Assembly (NCBI GenBank): GCA_900755685.1
Contig: CAAEHI010000011.1
Location: 1-64,000 of the forward strand
Reading direction: 5' to 3'
DNA length: 64,000 nt
Source of the DNA: an uncultured Collinsella sp.
Lineage (GTDB): Bacteria; Actinomycetota; Coriobacteriia; Coriobacteriales; Coriobacteriaceae
Shown here: positions 49,425 through 59,494 of the stretch, in pieces
Layout of the letters: every line of letters starts with the position of its first letter
Numbering within the stretch: position 1 is the first letter of the stretch
Notes under the pieces: generated by a model
Told to the model about the DNA's origin: nothing
The model's input: the letters and a program-made list of their open reading frames with translations, nothing else
The model's database searches: none
Position numbers and translations under genes: made by a program

Positions 49425-52139
49425 ATGGCAAAAGTCCGTGTGTCCACCCTGGCCAAAGAGTTCGGCATGACCTCCAAGGAACTGATGGGTCATCTCGCCG
49501 AAATGAAGATTCCCGCTAAGTCCGCTTCCTCCGCTCTGGAGGACGCTTACGTCGCCATGGTCCGCAAGCAGCTCGCCTCGGTGATCGAGGCCCGCGCCAA
49601 GGAAGTCGAGGCCGCCAAGCAGGCCGAGGAGGAGGCAGCCGCCGCCGAGGAGGCAGCGCGCGCTGCCGAGGCCGAGCGTGAGCGCATCGCCGCCGAGAAG
49701 GCACGCGAGGAGGAGCGCCGCCAGTTCGCCGCCGCCCAGGCTGCTGAGGAGGCCGCCCGCGCCGAGGCCGAGGCCAAGAAGAAGGCCGAGCAGGAGCGCC
49801 TTGCCCGCGAGAAGGAGGAGGCTGCCCGCGAGGCCCAGCGCCGCGCCGTCCCCGCTTCCGACTCCGGCTCGCGCTTCCGTTCGCTGCTCGACCAGATCGC
49901 CGCACAGGAGACCGTGCTCAAGGAGAAGAAGGACGCCGAGGAGAAGGCCAAGGCCGAGCGCGCCTCCGAGCGCGGTAACCGTCGTGGCGGCAACAACGAC
50001 CGTCGCGGTGGCCGTCGTAACGATCGCAACGCCTCCGACAACAACTCCGATCGCCACGCCTCCGAGAGCCGTCCGCACAGCCATCGCACCAACGCCAGCA
50101 ACAACGTCGCTGCCGGCATGGACTTCCCCAACCCCGATAAGCAGGGCAAGGGCAAGAAGCGCAAGGGCGGTCACGGCAACGATGAGGACCACTACAGCCG
50201 CATGGCGCGTGAGGCCGAGGAGTACAGCCGCGAGAAGGTGCTCGAGGAGGCCCGCGCCGCCGTCGAGGAGGCCTCTCGCGAGTCCACCGGTCGCCGCAAG
50301 AAGCGCAAGGAGAAGCGCGAGCGCGAGGCTGCTAAGGCTCAGGAGGAGCGCAAGATTGAGGAGGCGCTGGCCCAGGGCGTGAACCCCGAGGAGCTCGACG
50401 CCATCAAGGTCTCCCAGGGCGTTACCGTCCAGGAGCTCGCCGAGGCGCTCGACGTTCCGGCCAACGACATCATCAAGCGCCTGTTCCTGCTGGGCACGCC
50501 GCTCACGATGACGCAGTCCATGTCCGACGACCTCGTCGAGCTCGTTGCCGACGACCTGGGCCGTCAGATCAAAATCATCACCCCCGAGGAGGAGAACACC
50601 TTCTCTTTCTACGACGATCCCGCCGACCTTAAGCCCCGCGCCCCGGTCGTCACCGTCATGGGTCACGTCGACCACGGCAAGACGAGCTTGCTCGACGCCA
50701 TCCGTCACACCGGTGTCGCTGCCGGCGAGGCGGGCGGCATTACCCAGGCCATCGGCGCTTCGCAGGTCATGATCAACGACCGCAAGATCACCTTCATCGA
50801 TACCCCGGGCCACGCCACCTTTACGGCCATGCGTGCCCGCGGCGCCAAGGTGACCGACATCGTCATTCTGATCGTGGCTGCCGACGACGGCGTCATGCCT
50901 CAGACCATCGAGTCGATCAACCACGCCAAGGCCGCCGGCGTACCCATCGTCGTCGCCGTCAACAAGATCGATAAGCCGGGCGCTAACCCCGACCGCGTGC
51001 GCCAGGAGCTCACCGAGTACGGCATCATCCCCGAGGAGTGGGGCGGACAGAACATGTTCGTCAACATCTCGGCCAAGCAGAAGATCGGTATCGACGACCT
51101 GCTCGAGACCGTGCTGCTCCAGGCCGACGTGCTCGAGCTCAAGGCCAACCCCGACACCTTTGCCTCCGGTAACGTCCTCGAGGCTAAGCTCGACAAGGGC
51201 CGCGGTTCGGTCGCTACCGTGCTGGTGACCCGCGGTACCCTGCACGTGGGCGATACGCTGGTCGCCGGCCTTACCTACGGCCGCGTCCGCGCCATGCTCG
51301 ATCCCAAGGGCAACGCCGTCACCGAGGCCGGTCCCTCCGACGCCGTCGAGATCCTGGGTCTGCAATCCGTGCCCAACGCCGGCGACGAGTTCCGTGTGTT
51401 CGAGGACGAGCGCGAGGCTCGCGCCCTGGCCGATGAGCGTTCGCTCAAGGCCCGTATCGAGGAGCAGAGCCGCGTGAAGCACGTCACGCTCGAGAACCTC
51501 TTCGAGACCATCGCCGACGCCGAGGTCAAGGAGCTCAACCTGATCATCAAGGCCGACGTCCAGGGTTCCATCGAGGCCCTTCAGGACTCGCTCGACAAGA
51601 TGGATCAGTCCGAGGTCCGCATCAACACGATCCACTCCGCCGTCGGTGCCATCAACGAGACCGACGTCGTCTTGGCCGACGCCTCCAACGCCATCATCAT
51701 CGGCTTTGGCGTGCGTCCCGACGGCAAGGCCCGCTCCGCCGCCGAGCGCGAGGGCGTCGAGATCCGTTGCTACGACGTCATCTACAAGTGCCTCGAAGAG
51801 CTCGACGCTGCCCGTATCGGCATGCTCAAGCCCACCGAGGTCGAGGTCTCCACGGGTACCGCGACCGTCCTGGACACCTTCAAGGTGCCCAAAGTCGGCA
51901 TCGCCGCCGGTGTCCGCGTCGAGGAGGGCGAGATCGCCGCGACCGATTCCGTGCGCCTGGTGCGTGACGGCATTGTGGTCTTCAACGGCAAGATTGCCTC
52001 GATGCGCCACTACAAGGACGAGGCCAAGAGCCTCAAGAGCGGTTCCGAGGGCGGCATTGGCCTGGAGAACTTCCAGGACATCAAGCCCGGCGACCAGATC
52101 GAGGGTTACCGCATCGACCAGGTTGCCCGTACCGAGTAG
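49425..52139 (+). CDS. infB: Translation initiation factor IF-2
   Basis: A 904-residue GTPase that brings initiator tRNA to the 30S subunit. Residues 1-55 form the IF2N domain; ~60-300 is a long Ala/Glu/Lys/Arg-rich, low-complexity segment; a second IF2N-like unit (VTVQELAEALDVPANDIIKRLF) precedes the G domain with GHVDHGKT, DTPGH and NKID. The C-terminal domains bind fMet-tRNA. ATG 49425 with AAAGGGTAGGTG upstream. Confidence 0.95.
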   Translation: MAKVRVSTLAKEFGMTSKELMGHLAEMKIPAKSASSALEDAYVAMVRKQLASVIEARAKEVEAAKQAEEEAAAAEEAARAAEAERERIAAEKAREEERRQFAAAQAAEEAARAEAEAKKKAEQERLAREKEEAAREAQRRAVPASDSGSRFRSLLDQIAAQETVLKEKKDAEEKAKAERASERGNRRGGNNDRRGGRRNDRNASDNNSDRHASESRPHSHRTNASNNVAAGMDFPNPDKQGKGKKRKGGHGNDEDHYSRMAREAEEYSREKVLEEARAAVEEASRESTGRRKKRKEKREREAAKAQEERKIEEALAQGVNPEELDAIKVSQGVTVQELAEALDVPANDIIKRLFLLGTPLTMTQSMSDDLVELVADDLGRQIKIITPEEENTFSFYDDPADLKPRAPVVTVMGHVDHGKTSLLDAIRHTGVAAGEAGGITQAIGASQVMINDRKITFIDTPGHATFTAMRARGAKVTDIVILIVAADDGVMPQTIESINHAKAAGVPIVVAVNKIDKPGANPDRVRQELTEYGIIPEEWGGQNMFVNISAKQKIGIDDLLETVLLQADVLELKANPDTFASGNVLEAKLDKGRGSVATVLVTRGTLHVGDTLVAGLTYGRVRAMLDPKGNAVTEAGPSDAVEILGLQSVPNAGDEFRVFEDEREARALADERSLKARIEEQSRVKHVTLENLFETIADAEVKELNLIIKADVQGSIEALQDSLDKMDQSEVRINTIHSAVGAINETDVVLADASNAIIIGFGVRPDGKARSAAEREGVEIRCYDVIYKCLEELDAARIGMLKPTEVEVSTGTATVLDTFKVPKVGIAAGVRVEEGEIAATDSVRLVRDGIVVFNGKIASMRHYKDEAKSLKSGSEGGIGLENFQDIKPGDQIEGYRIDQVARTE

Positions 52140-52150
52140 GGGGTAGCGCT

Positions 52151-52561
52151 ATGAAGCAAACGCAGGCAACCCGCCGTCTGGGCGAGCAGCTCCGCGAGAA
52201 GCTCGGTTATATCCTGCTCTTTGAGGTTTCCGACCCGCGTCTCGACCTGGTCACCCTGACCGCGGTCGAGGTCGCGGTGGACCGTTCGTTCGCGCGCGTG
52301 TACGTGTCGTGCGATGCGAGCCGCTACGATGAGGTCATGGAGGCGCTCGCCAGCGCCAAGGGACGTATTCGCAGCCTGTTGGCTCGCTCGCTCGATTGGC
52401 GCGTCACGCCCGAGCTCGATTTTCGCATCGATCGCTCGACCGATGAGGCCGAGCGCATCACACGTGCGCTGGAAAACGTTCCCGCCACGCTTGCGATCGA
52501 AAAGGACGAGGACGGCTACCCCATAGCGGATGCCGCCCAGGAGGCAGCTTTAGATGACTAA
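52151..52561 (+). CDS. rbfA: Ribosome-binding factor A
   Basis: A 136-residue KH-fold factor for 16S rRNA 5' end maturation (ATRRLGEQLREKLGYILLFEVSDPRLDLVTLTAVEVAVDRSFARVYVS, TPELDFRIDRSTDEAERI, the family's core). It starts 11 bases after infB and overlaps the next gene by 8 bases. Confidence 0.92.
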   Translation: MKQTQATRRLGEQLREKLGYILLFEVSDPRLDLVTLTAVEVAVDRSFARVYVSCDASRYDEVMEALASAKGRIRSLLARSLDWRVTPELDFRIDRSTDEAERITRALENVPATLAIEKDEDGYPIADAAQEAALDD

Positions 52562-53597
52562 TTCCGCCGACCTCGCCTCGTGCGAGTCTGCAGATATTAA
52601 ACGACGCATCCTCGAGCTCATCGAGGGTGCGTCCTCCATTGCGATCTCGGGTCACACCTCTCCCGACGGCGATGCCCTGGGCTCCGTGTTGGGCCTGGGC
52701 CTCTCGCTTATGAAGGTGTTCCCCGACAAGGACATCGCCCTGCTACTGGCAGACGACGATCCCGTTCCTCGCATCTACCGTTTTATGGAGGGCGCCGATC
52801 TGCTGGTGCCGGCATCTACCTACACCGGCAACCCGGACCTGTTCATTTCGGTAGACGTGCCGGTCGTCGAGCGCCTCAATAATTCCGCCGAGGTGTTGCG
52901 TCGTTCGGCCCACGTGGCGTGCTTTGACCACCACCCGGCGCGCGAGGAGTTTGCCGAGGTCAGCCTTAGGTGTGTCAATGCCGCTGCTTGCGCCATGATT
53001 ATCGACCGCTTTTTGGCCGATTGTGGCATTACCGCAAGCGACAGCATCGCCACCTGCCTGCTGTGCGGCCTGGTCACCGATACCGGTCGTTTTCAGTATC
53101 AGAACGCCGACGCTGCCGCGTTTCATGCCGCCTCGCGTCTGGTGGCGCACGGTGCCGATCCGGCGCGCGTCGCGCTCGAGGTCTATCAGAGCATGCGTGT
53201 CGAGTTCTTGCACCTCAAGTCCATCGTCATGGGTCGCATCAAGACGGTCGCGCACGGGCGCGTGGCGTATAGCTATGCGTACGAAAGTGACCTTAAGGAA
53301 TGTGGCGTCACCTCGGACGAGTGCGACGGCCTGGTCGATGTGGTGCGCTCGGTGATGGGCGTCGAGGTCTGCCTGTTCCTTAAGGGCATCGAGGGCGATA
53401 CTAAGGTGCGCGGCAACCTGCGCTCCAAGGGCGATCTTGATGTTTCCGAGATTGCGGCCAACTTTGGCGGAGGTGGGCACCACGCTGCCGCCGGCTTTAC
53501 CAACGCCGGAACGATTTCCGAGACGCTCACCGCGGCACTTCCCATGCTGGCCGAGCTGGTAGGGGAGGATCCCGCTTCGGTGACCGTCGAGCTCTAA
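52554..53597 (+). CDS. nrnA: DHH-family nanoRNase/pAp phosphatase (NrnA-like)
   Basis: A 347-residue DHH/DHHA1 phosphoesterase that degrades short RNA oligonucleotides and may remove pAp. Motifs: ISGHTSPDGDALGS (metal-binding DxD), SVDVP, the DHH motif FDHHPA, and in DHHA1 the C-terminal GGGGHHAAAGF. Typical position between rbfA and truB. The ATG overlaps the rbfA stop. Confidence 0.9.
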   Translation: MTNSADLASCESADIKRRILELIEGASSIAISGHTSPDGDALGSVLGLGLSLMKVFPDKDIALLLADDDPVPRIYRFMEGADLLVPASTYTGNPDLFISVDVPVVERLNNSAEVLRRSAHVACFDHHPAREEFAEVSLRCVNAAACAMIIDRFLADCGITASDSIATCLLCGLVTDTGRFQYQNADAAAFHAASRLVAHGADPARVALEVYQSMRVEFLHLKSIVMGRIKTVAHGRVAYSYAYESDLKECGVTSDECDGLVDVVRSVMGVEVCLFLKGIEGDTKVRGNLRSKGDLDVSEIAANFGGGGHHAAAGFTNAGTISETLTAALPMLAELVGEDPASVTVEL

Positions 53598-53612
53598 CTT
53601 TTTGGATGGTAC

Positions 53613-54545
53613 ATGGCTCGTCGTACACCTTCTCAACTTAATATGCTGCTCGCCGTCGATAAGCCGGTGGGCTGCACGTCCCACGACGTGGTTTCGCAAT
53701 GTCGGCGCGCCCTCCATGAGCGGCGCGTCGGTCATGCCGGAACGCTCGACCCCATGGCATCGGGTGTCATGGTGGTGGGCGTGGGCCAGGCCACGCGTCT
53801 GCTGGGCATGCTCACGCTCGATACCAAAAGCTACGTCGCCGACATCTCGTTTGGCGTCGAGACCAATACCGATGATGCGGAGGGCGAGGCCGTTCGCACG
53901 GTGCCCATTACTGCCGACTTGCGCGATCCGGCCTATGCCCGCGAGCGCCTGTGCGCCATGCTGGGTCCGCAGATGCAGGTACCGCCGGCGTTTTCGGCCA
54001 TTTCGGTCAACGGCGTGCGCGCCTATAAGTCTGCGCGCGAAGGTAACGCCGTTGAGTTGCCCCCGCGTCCGGTCGAGGTGTACTCCGCCGACCTGATTGC
54101 CGTGAGCGGCGAGGGCGAAGCGTGCGTTTGGACTGTGGCGTTTTCGGTGAGTAAGGGCACCTATATCCGTGCGCTCGCTCGCGACCTGGGTCGTGCCTGC
54201 GACAACGCGGCGCATATTTCTGCATTGCGCCGTACGGCCTCCGGTGTTGTTTCCATCGGTGCCTGCCATGCGGTCGAGGAACTTTCTGCCGAGTCCGCTG
54301 CCGGCTTTGCCCTGGATCCCATTGCGGCACTGGGCGCCACGCGCGTCGACTTGCCGGGTGATCTTGCCGACGATCTGCTGTGCGGACGTCGTATTCCTAT
54401 TGAGCGCGTGCTTGCGAGCTTCGATGCCTCGAAGGCGCCGTTTGCGCTGGTGCTCGATGGCGGGCTCAAGGCGCTTGCCCGTATCGAGGGCGGTCGCTTT
54501 GTTATGGAGCATGTCTTTCCGCAGGCGATCGGCGGTGTTCGATGA
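53613..54545 (+). CDS. truB: tRNA pseudouridine-55 synthase
   Basis: A 310-residue enzyme making pseudouridine 55 in the T-loop. AVDKPVGCTSHDVV, then the catalytic-Asp motif HAGTLDPMASGVMVVGVG, plus FSVSKGTYIRALARDLG are present. The C-terminus has a PUA-like extension. Overlaps ribF by 4 bases (ATGA). Confidence 0.92.
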   Translation: MARRTPSQLNMLLAVDKPVGCTSHDVVSQCRRALHERRVGHAGTLDPMASGVMVVGVGQATRLLGMLTLDTKSYVADISFGVETNTDDAEGEAVRTVPITADLRDPAYARERLCAMLGPQMQVPPAFSAISVNGVRAYKSAREGNAVELPPRPVEVYSADLIAVSGEGEACVWTVAFSVSKGTYIRALARDLGRACDNAAHISALRRTASGVVSIGACHAVEELSAESAAGFALDPIAALGATRVDLPGDLADDLLCGRRIPIERVLASFDASKAPFALVLDGGLKALARIEGGRFVMEHVFPQAIGGVR

Positions 54546-55549
54546 TGCTGACCTCCCACGAGCTCGCGCGTATTTTTTTCGCGGGCGAGTCGGATGAGGC
54601 CCGCATCGTCGCCGCCGATGCATTTGATGATTGCGCGTGCCTGGGCGCCGCGTCGATCGCCATCGGTGTGTTCGATGGCGTGCATCGGGGGCATCACGAA
54701 CTGATCGACGCGGTCGTTCGCGATGCGCGTGACCACGGCTGCAAGGCGGTCGTGGTCACCTTCGATCCCGACCCGGACGTGGTGGTGAGCCCTTCGCCCG
54801 CTCAAAAATTGATGACGACGGCTGACCGTCTGCATGCCCTGGCTCTCACCGGGGTCGATGCGGTCGTGGCCGTTCCCTTTACGCCCGCGGTGGCGGCACT
54901 CGACCACGTAAGCTTTCTTAAGCTGCTGTCGCGCGTCGTCGATATCCGCTCGATTCGCGTGGGTAGCGACTTTAGGTTGGGCCGCGGCGGTGCCTCGGGC
55001 GTTGCCGAGATGCAGGCATGGGGAGCCGAGCGCGGCGTTGACGTCTATGGCCACGAGCTGCTGTGCGTCGATGGACAGATAATCTGCGCCACCCGTATTC
55101 GTCAGGAGCTCCGCCAGGGACATGTTGAGCTTGCCGCCGAGCTGCTCGGTCGCCCATACATGCTGCGAGGTATTGTTGCCGGCGGTCGTCATCAGGGTTC
55201 CGACATGGGTTTTCCCACGGCAAACATCCAGGTACCCGAGGGCATTCAGGTGCCTGCCGATGGCGTTTACGAGGGCCTGGTGCTGGTCGACGATACCGTA
55301 TGGCCTGCTGCCGTCAACGTGGGGCTGCCGCCGACGTATGCCGACGATGCCGCCTCGGCGCATCTCGAGGCCAACTTGATCGGGTATGCGGGCGACCTGT
55401 ACGGCGCCTCGGTGTCGCTGGCGTTTACGCGCTGGCTGCGCCCGTCGCGCGTGTTCGATTCGCTGGACGAGCTTATCGCGACCGTTGAGGGTAATATTGA
55501 CGATATTCGTCATCATTTGGGTGAGCAGGGGGTGAGCATCCGTGATTAG
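54542..55549 (+). CDS. ribF: Bifunctional riboflavin kinase/FAD synthetase
   Basis: A 335-residue enzyme converting riboflavin to FMN and FAD. The N-terminal nucleotidyltransferase has IGVFDGVHRGHHELI and VVTFDPDP; the C-terminal kinase has RGIVAGGRHQGSDMGFPTAN (with the PTAN motif) and GVYEGLV. Overlaps dnaG by 8 bases. Confidence 0.92.
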   Translation: MMLTSHELARIFFAGESDEARIVAADAFDDCACLGAASIAIGVFDGVHRGHHELIDAVVRDARDHGCKAVVVTFDPDPDVVVSPSPAQKLMTTADRLHALALTGVDAVVAVPFTPAVAALDHVSFLKLLSRVVDIRSIRVGSDFRLGRGGASGVAEMQAWGAERGVDVYGHELLCVDGQIICATRIRQELRQGHVELAAELLGRPYMLRGIVAGGRHQGSDMGFPTANIQVPEGIQVPADGVYEGLVLVDDTVWPAAVNVGLPPTYADDAASAHLEANLIGYAGDLYGASVSLAFTRWLRPSRVFDSLDELIATVEGNIDDIRHHLGEQGVSIRD

Positions 55550-57656
55550 CGATGAGGAGAAAGACCAAGTGCGCGCTGCGTCCGATCTGGTTGCCATCGT
55601 GCAAGAAACGGTTGAGCTCAAGCCCCGCGGCCATGAGTTTTGGGGCTGCTGCCCCTTCCATGGCGAAAAGACCCCGTCGTTTCACATTATCCCCGCTACT
55701 CAGGTGTGGCACTGCTTTGGCTGTGGCGAGGGCGGCGACGTCTTCACCTACATTATGAAGCGCGAGAACCTGAGCTTTCCCGAGTCGATTCGCTACCTGG
55801 CCGACCGTGCCGGCATTGAGCTGCACGATATCGGCGCCTATCGCGAGCGCGGCACTAAGCGCGCCCGCATCTATGACCTGTGCGCCGAGACCGCCCAGTT
55901 CTACCACACCATGCTCATGCGCGGTAAGGACAGCCGTCCGCGCGAGTATTTCGCCAGCCGCGGTATGGGCGGCGACGTCTGCCGCCGCTACTGCCTGGGC
56001 TTTGCGCCGGGTCGCAACGCGCTGGTGTCCCATCTGTCGCAGGCGGGCTTTACCCCGCAGGAGATGATCGACGCCAACGTGGCCGTGAGCCGTGGACGCG
56101 GGCAGCTTGTCGATCGTTTTTACGACCGCGTGATGTTTCCCATCTTTGACGAGCAGGGTCATAACATCGCCTTTGGCGGGCGCATTATGGGCGACGGCCA
56201 GCCTAAGTACCTCAACACCGCCGAGACGAGCGTGTTCCATAAAAAGCGAAACCTCTACGGCTTTAACTGGGCCAAGGAGTTTATCGTCGCGCAGGACACC
56301 GCCATCGTGGTGGAGGGATATACCGACTGCATCGCCTGCTGGGAGGCGGGGATTAAAAACGTCGTCGCCACGCTGGGCACGGCGCTGACGGAACATCACG
56401 TAAAGACACTCACCCGCTTTGCCAAGCGCATCGTATATATGTTCGATGGCGACGCCGCCGGTCAAAAGGCCGCGCGCCGCGCGATTCAGTTTATCGAGCA
56501 GGATTCGATGGACCTGCGCTGCGTGGTGCTTCCCGACGGCAACGACCCCATGGAGTTCATCACGGCGCATGGCGGCGAGGCACTGCAGGCACGTATCGAC
56601 GCCGCCGAACCCCTCATGGACTTTGTGTACCGCTCACTGCAGGAGTCGAGCGACATTACCACGCCGGGCGGTCGTGCCAAAGCGCTTGAGGATGCGCTGA
56701 CGCTCATCTATCCGCTGCGCAATAGCTACATGATCGATACGTACTTTATCCAGATTGCCGACCTGCTGGGGTTGGACTTGGACACGGTGCGTTCGAGCTC
56801 GGGCCGCGTGTTTCGCGATGTTGCCAAGCGCGAGGATGCCGAGCGTCGTCGCGAGCAGAATTACGAGCGCCAGCGGGCGCAGGCCGAGCGCGCGGGCAGC
56901 GCGGGCAGCCGGGCGTCTGGTTCGCAGGGGACGTCTCGCGGCTCCTGGGCGTCGGGGGCGACGCCTCCGGTGTCCACGCCGGTCGAGGAAGAGCCGTACG
57001 ACTATGTGCCGCTCGAGGCTTACGGGGCCGCGCCGGTCGAGGTCGTCGACGATATGCCGCCGATCGATGTGCCGGTTGGCATGGATGGCACTTCGCCGGT
57101 TGCCGATGCAACGGACGCGTCCGCGGCGCCGACGATGCCGATCGTGTTGACCGACCTGGAGCGAAAGTCTTTGGCGGGGGAGCGTGAGCTGCTGACGATG
57201 CTCACGAGCTACCCCGACCTGTTCCGCACGTATGCCGACCGCATCTGCTCGATCGAGTGGGTGGACCCGCGCCACGAGTCCATCGCGTGGGCCGTGCTCG
57301 CGACGCCGCCGGGCACCGACCCCACGGCGTGCATGGATGCGGCACGCGCGGTGTGCCCCGAGGCAGCGTCGCTTGTCAGCGCCGGGCGCATTTCGTCGAC
57401 GAGCAAGCACCCCACCGAGACGAACATCGTGTTTATGCTCGATACCCTCGAGCTCTACACCATCAAGCGCCGCATGCGCGCCGCACAGGCCAAGCTACGT
57501 CAGGATCGGTCGCTCGACGATGAGGCGCGCCGTGTGCTGACGATGCAAGCGATGCAAGATTCTCAGCGTCAACGTGAGCTCCAAAAGTCGATTGGCGGTG
57601 TGGCCGATCCGTTCCGTTTGATCGGTTTGGAGACGGCGGGCGCCGACCAGGTCTAG
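55542..57656 (+). CDS. dnaG: DNA primase
   Basis: A 704-residue primase starting at GTG 55542. The zinc-binding domain CPFHGEKTPSFHIIP...WHCFGCGEGGD (Cys/His/Cys/Cys) is at residues ~36-70; the TOPRIM core has VVEGYTDCIACWEAGIKNVVATLGTAL and YMFDGDAAGQKAARRA. A long Pro/Val/Asp-rich linker at ~440-530 precedes the helicase-binding C-terminus. The dnaG-rpoD order is the classic macromolecular synthesis arrangement. Confidence 0.95.
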   Translation: MISDEEKDQVRAASDLVAIVQETVELKPRGHEFWGCCPFHGEKTPSFHIIPATQVWHCFGCGEGGDVFTYIMKRENLSFPESIRYLADRAGIELHDIGAYRERGTKRARIYDLCAETAQFYHTMLMRGKDSRPREYFASRGMGGDVCRRYCLGFAPGRNALVSHLSQAGFTPQEMIDANVAVSRGRGQLVDRFYDRVMFPIFDEQGHNIAFGGRIMGDGQPKYLNTAETSVFHKKRNLYGFNWAKEFIVAQDTAIVVEGYTDCIACWEAGIKNVVATLGTALTEHHVKTLTRFAKRIVYMFDGDAAGQKAARRAIQFIEQDSMDLRCVVLPDGNDPMEFITAHGGEALQARIDAAEPLMDFVYRSLQESSDITTPGGRAKALEDALTLIYPLRNSYMIDTYFIQIADLLGLDLDTVRSSSGRVFRDVAKREDAERRREQNYERQRAQAERAGSAGSRASGSQGTSRGSWASGATPPVSTPVEEEPYDYVPLEAYGAAPVEVVDDMPPIDVPVGMDGTSPVADATDASAAPTMPIVLTDLERKSLAGERELLTMLTSYPDLFRTYADRICSIEWVDPRHESIAWAVLATPPGTDPTACMDAARAVCPEAASLVSAGRISSTSKHPTETNIVFMLDTLELYTIKRRMRAAQAKLRQDRSLDDEARRVLTMQAMQDSQRQRELQKSIGGVADPFRLIGLETAGADQV

Positions 57657-57766
57657 ATGTTGTGGTCAACCAGCGTATTCGCGCCTATATCCAGTCTGAA
57701 TTTTGGGTATAGACGTCGATGTGTGTGCTAAAGTAATGAGTCCTGTGGACTATGAAGGGAGAATCT

Positions 57767-59113
57767 GTGCCAAAAAAGAGTGAGAGCACGGGTACTGGGC
57801 TGGAATCCTACGTTGCAAAGCTCATGGGCAACGGCTCAAACAGGACTTCGGTAACCGAGGACGAGATTCAGGTCGCCCTGAAGGATATCGATGTTACTGA
57901 TGAGCAGCTCAACGCGGTGTATTCCGCGCTGCGCAACAGCGGCATCCAGATTATCTCCGCGAGCGGAAACGACGACGCCCCCATGGACGTCGACGATGAC
58001 GATAACGATAGCGATACCGACGATTTCGATGACGACGAGCACGATTCCGGCTCGCTCGACGATCATGAGCTTAAGATGGCCCGTCAGGCCGACGCCGAGA
58101 TGGGTTCTTCCAAGAACAAGAAGAAGCGCACCGTGCGCACGTCCCGTCCGCGTTCGCGCGTGCGCGGCATCGATGCCTCCACGGTGATGCTGACCGGCGA
58201 CCCGGTTCGTATGTACCTTAAGGAGATCGGTAAGGTCGACCTGCTGACCGCCTCCGAAGAGGTCGATCTGGCCATGAAGATCGAGGCCGGTCTCGAGGCC
58301 ACCGAGAAGCTCGAGGCCGCCGAGGCGGGCGAGATTGAGCTCACCCGCTCCGAGATGCGTCGCCTGACCCGTATCGAGAACGTTGGTCTCGAGGCCAAAC
58401 AGGCGCTCATCAGCGCCAACCTGCGTCTGGTCGTCTCCATCGCCAAGCGCTACGTCGGTCGCGGCATGCTGTTCCTGGACCTGATCCAGGAGGGCAACCT
58501 CGGCCTGATTCGCGCCGTCGAGAAGTTCGACTACCAGAAGGGCTTCAAGTTCTCCACGTACGCCACGTGGTGGATCCGTCAGGCCATTACGCGTGCCATC
58601 GCCGACCAGGCCCGTACCATCCGTATCCCCGTGCATATGGTCGAGACCATCAACAAGCTGGTCCGCGTGCAGCGCCAGCTCCTCCAGGACCTGGGTCGCG
58701 ACCCGACCCCCGAGGAGATCGGTGCCGAGATGGACATGAGTGCCGACCGCGTCCGCGAGATCCAGAAGATCTCGCAGGAGCCCGTGTCGCTGGAGACCCC
58801 TATCGGCGAGGAAGAGGATTCCCAGCTGGGCGACTTCATCGAGGACTCCCAGGCTATCGTTCCGCCCGATGCCGCCAGCTTCTCCATGCTGCAGGAGCAG
58901 CTCACCCAGGTGCTCGACTCGCTTGCCGATCGTGAGCGCAAGGTTATCGAGCTGCGCTTTGGCCTTGTCGACGGACATCCCCGTACGCTCGAGGAAGTCG
59001 GCCGTGAGTTTGGCGTTACGCGCGAGCGCATCCGCCAGATCGAGTCCAAGACCCTGGCCAAGCTCCGCCATCCCAGCCGCTCCAGCAAGCTCAAAGACTA
59101 TATCGAAAGCTAG
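57767..59113 (+). CDS. rpoD: Primary RNA polymerase sigma factor
   Basis: A 448-residue group 1 sigma-70. Start GTG 57767 is preferred (AAGGGAGA 4 bases before); ATG 57752 adds five residues. A highly acidic stretch (residues ~68-100, runs of Asp) follows region 1.1; regions 2.1-2.4 (NLRLVVSIAKRYVGRGM, DLIQEGNLGLIRAVEKFDY, FSTYATWWIRQAITRAIADQ), 3 and 4 (TLEEVGREFGVTRERIRQIE) are complete. Directs housekeeping transcription at -35/-10 promoters. Confidence 0.95.
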   Translation: MPKKSESTGTGLESYVAKLMGNGSNRTSVTEDEIQVALKDIDVTDEQLNAVYSALRNSGIQIISASGNDDAPMDVDDDDNDSDTDDFDDDEHDSGSLDDHELKMARQADAEMGSSKNKKKRTVRTSRPRSRVRGIDASTVMLTGDPVRMYLKEIGKVDLLTASEEVDLAMKIEAGLEATEKLEAAEAGEIELTRSEMRRLTRIENVGLEAKQALISANLRLVVSIAKRYVGRGMLFLDLIQEGNLGLIRAVEKFDYQKGFKFSTYATWWIRQAITRAIADQARTIRIPVHMVETINKLVRVQRQLLQDLGRDPTPEEIGAEMDMSADRVREIQKISQEPVSLETPIGEEEDSQLGDFIEDSQAIVPPDAASFSMLQEQLTQVLDSLADRERKVIELRFGLVDGHPRTLEEVGREFGVTRERIRQIESKTLAKLRHPSRSSKLKDYIES

Positions 59114-59122
59114 TCAAGCAAG

Positions 59123-59157
59123 AAGCGCCCTCAAGCACATCCGCTTGAGGGCGCTTT
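59123..59157 (+). terminator. Terminator of rpoD
   Basis: 14-bp perfect stem AAGCGCCCTCAAGC with loop ACATCC, then TCATG. Confidence 0.75.
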
Positions 59158-59216
59158 CATGTAGTCGTTGGAGAAGTTCTTAAACGACTAGGTCGGAAAA
59201 ATTCTCAAAAAAGTTC

Positions 59217-59244
59217 TTGCCCTGAGCTGATTCGTCCGTATAAT
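59217..59244 (+). promoter_or_regulatory. Promoter of the tRNA-Asn pair
   Basis: TTGCCC and a consensus TATAAT separated by 16 bases, about 31 bases before the first tRNA. Confidence 0.65.
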
Positions 59245-59274
59245 AAACTTCGTTGCTTGAGAGCACGCACCTAT

Positions 59275-59349
59275 TCCTCGGTAGCTCAATGGTAGAGCAC
59301 GCGGCTGTTAACCGCGCTGTTGTAGGTTCGAGTCCTACCCGGGGAGCCA
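59275..59349 (+). tRNA. tRNA-Asn (GTT), copy 1
   Basis: Cloverleaf: acceptor TCCTCGG/CCGGGGA with one U-G pair, D-arm TAGCTCAATGGTAGAGCA, anticodon loop CTGTTAA (anticodon GTT), T-arm TAGGTTCGAGTCCTA. Discriminator G and encoded CCA. 75 nt. Confidence 0.95.
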
Positions 59350-59383
59350 GAATTTTCCAGCCCTTTCCGTTGGGCTTTTAAAT

Positions 59384-59458
59384 TCCTCGGTAGCTCAATG
59401 GTAGAGCACGCGGCTGTTAACCGCGCTGTTGTAGGTTCGAGTCCTACCCGGGGAGCCA
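59384..59458 (+). tRNA. tRNA-Asn (GTT), copy 2
   Basis: Identical in sequence to copy 1, 34 bases after it, including encoded CCA. Same transcript. Confidence 0.95.
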
Positions 59459-59467
59459 GGTTGTAAG

Positions 59468-59494
59468 ACCCGTCGCTTATGCGGCGGGTTTTTT
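59468..59494 (+). terminator. Terminator of the tRNA operon
   Basis: CCCGTCGC-TTAT-GCGGCGGG followed by six T. Confidence 0.8.

Noticed and set aside
49386..52010. 874-codon minus-strand ORF opposite infB
   Set aside because: Antisense shadow with low-complexity composition; infB on the plus strand is complete.
59275..59458. Integration site of a mobile element at the tRNA genes
   Set aside because: The second copy is a full identical tRNA, not a 3' fragment, and flanking genes are housekeeping with no integrase.
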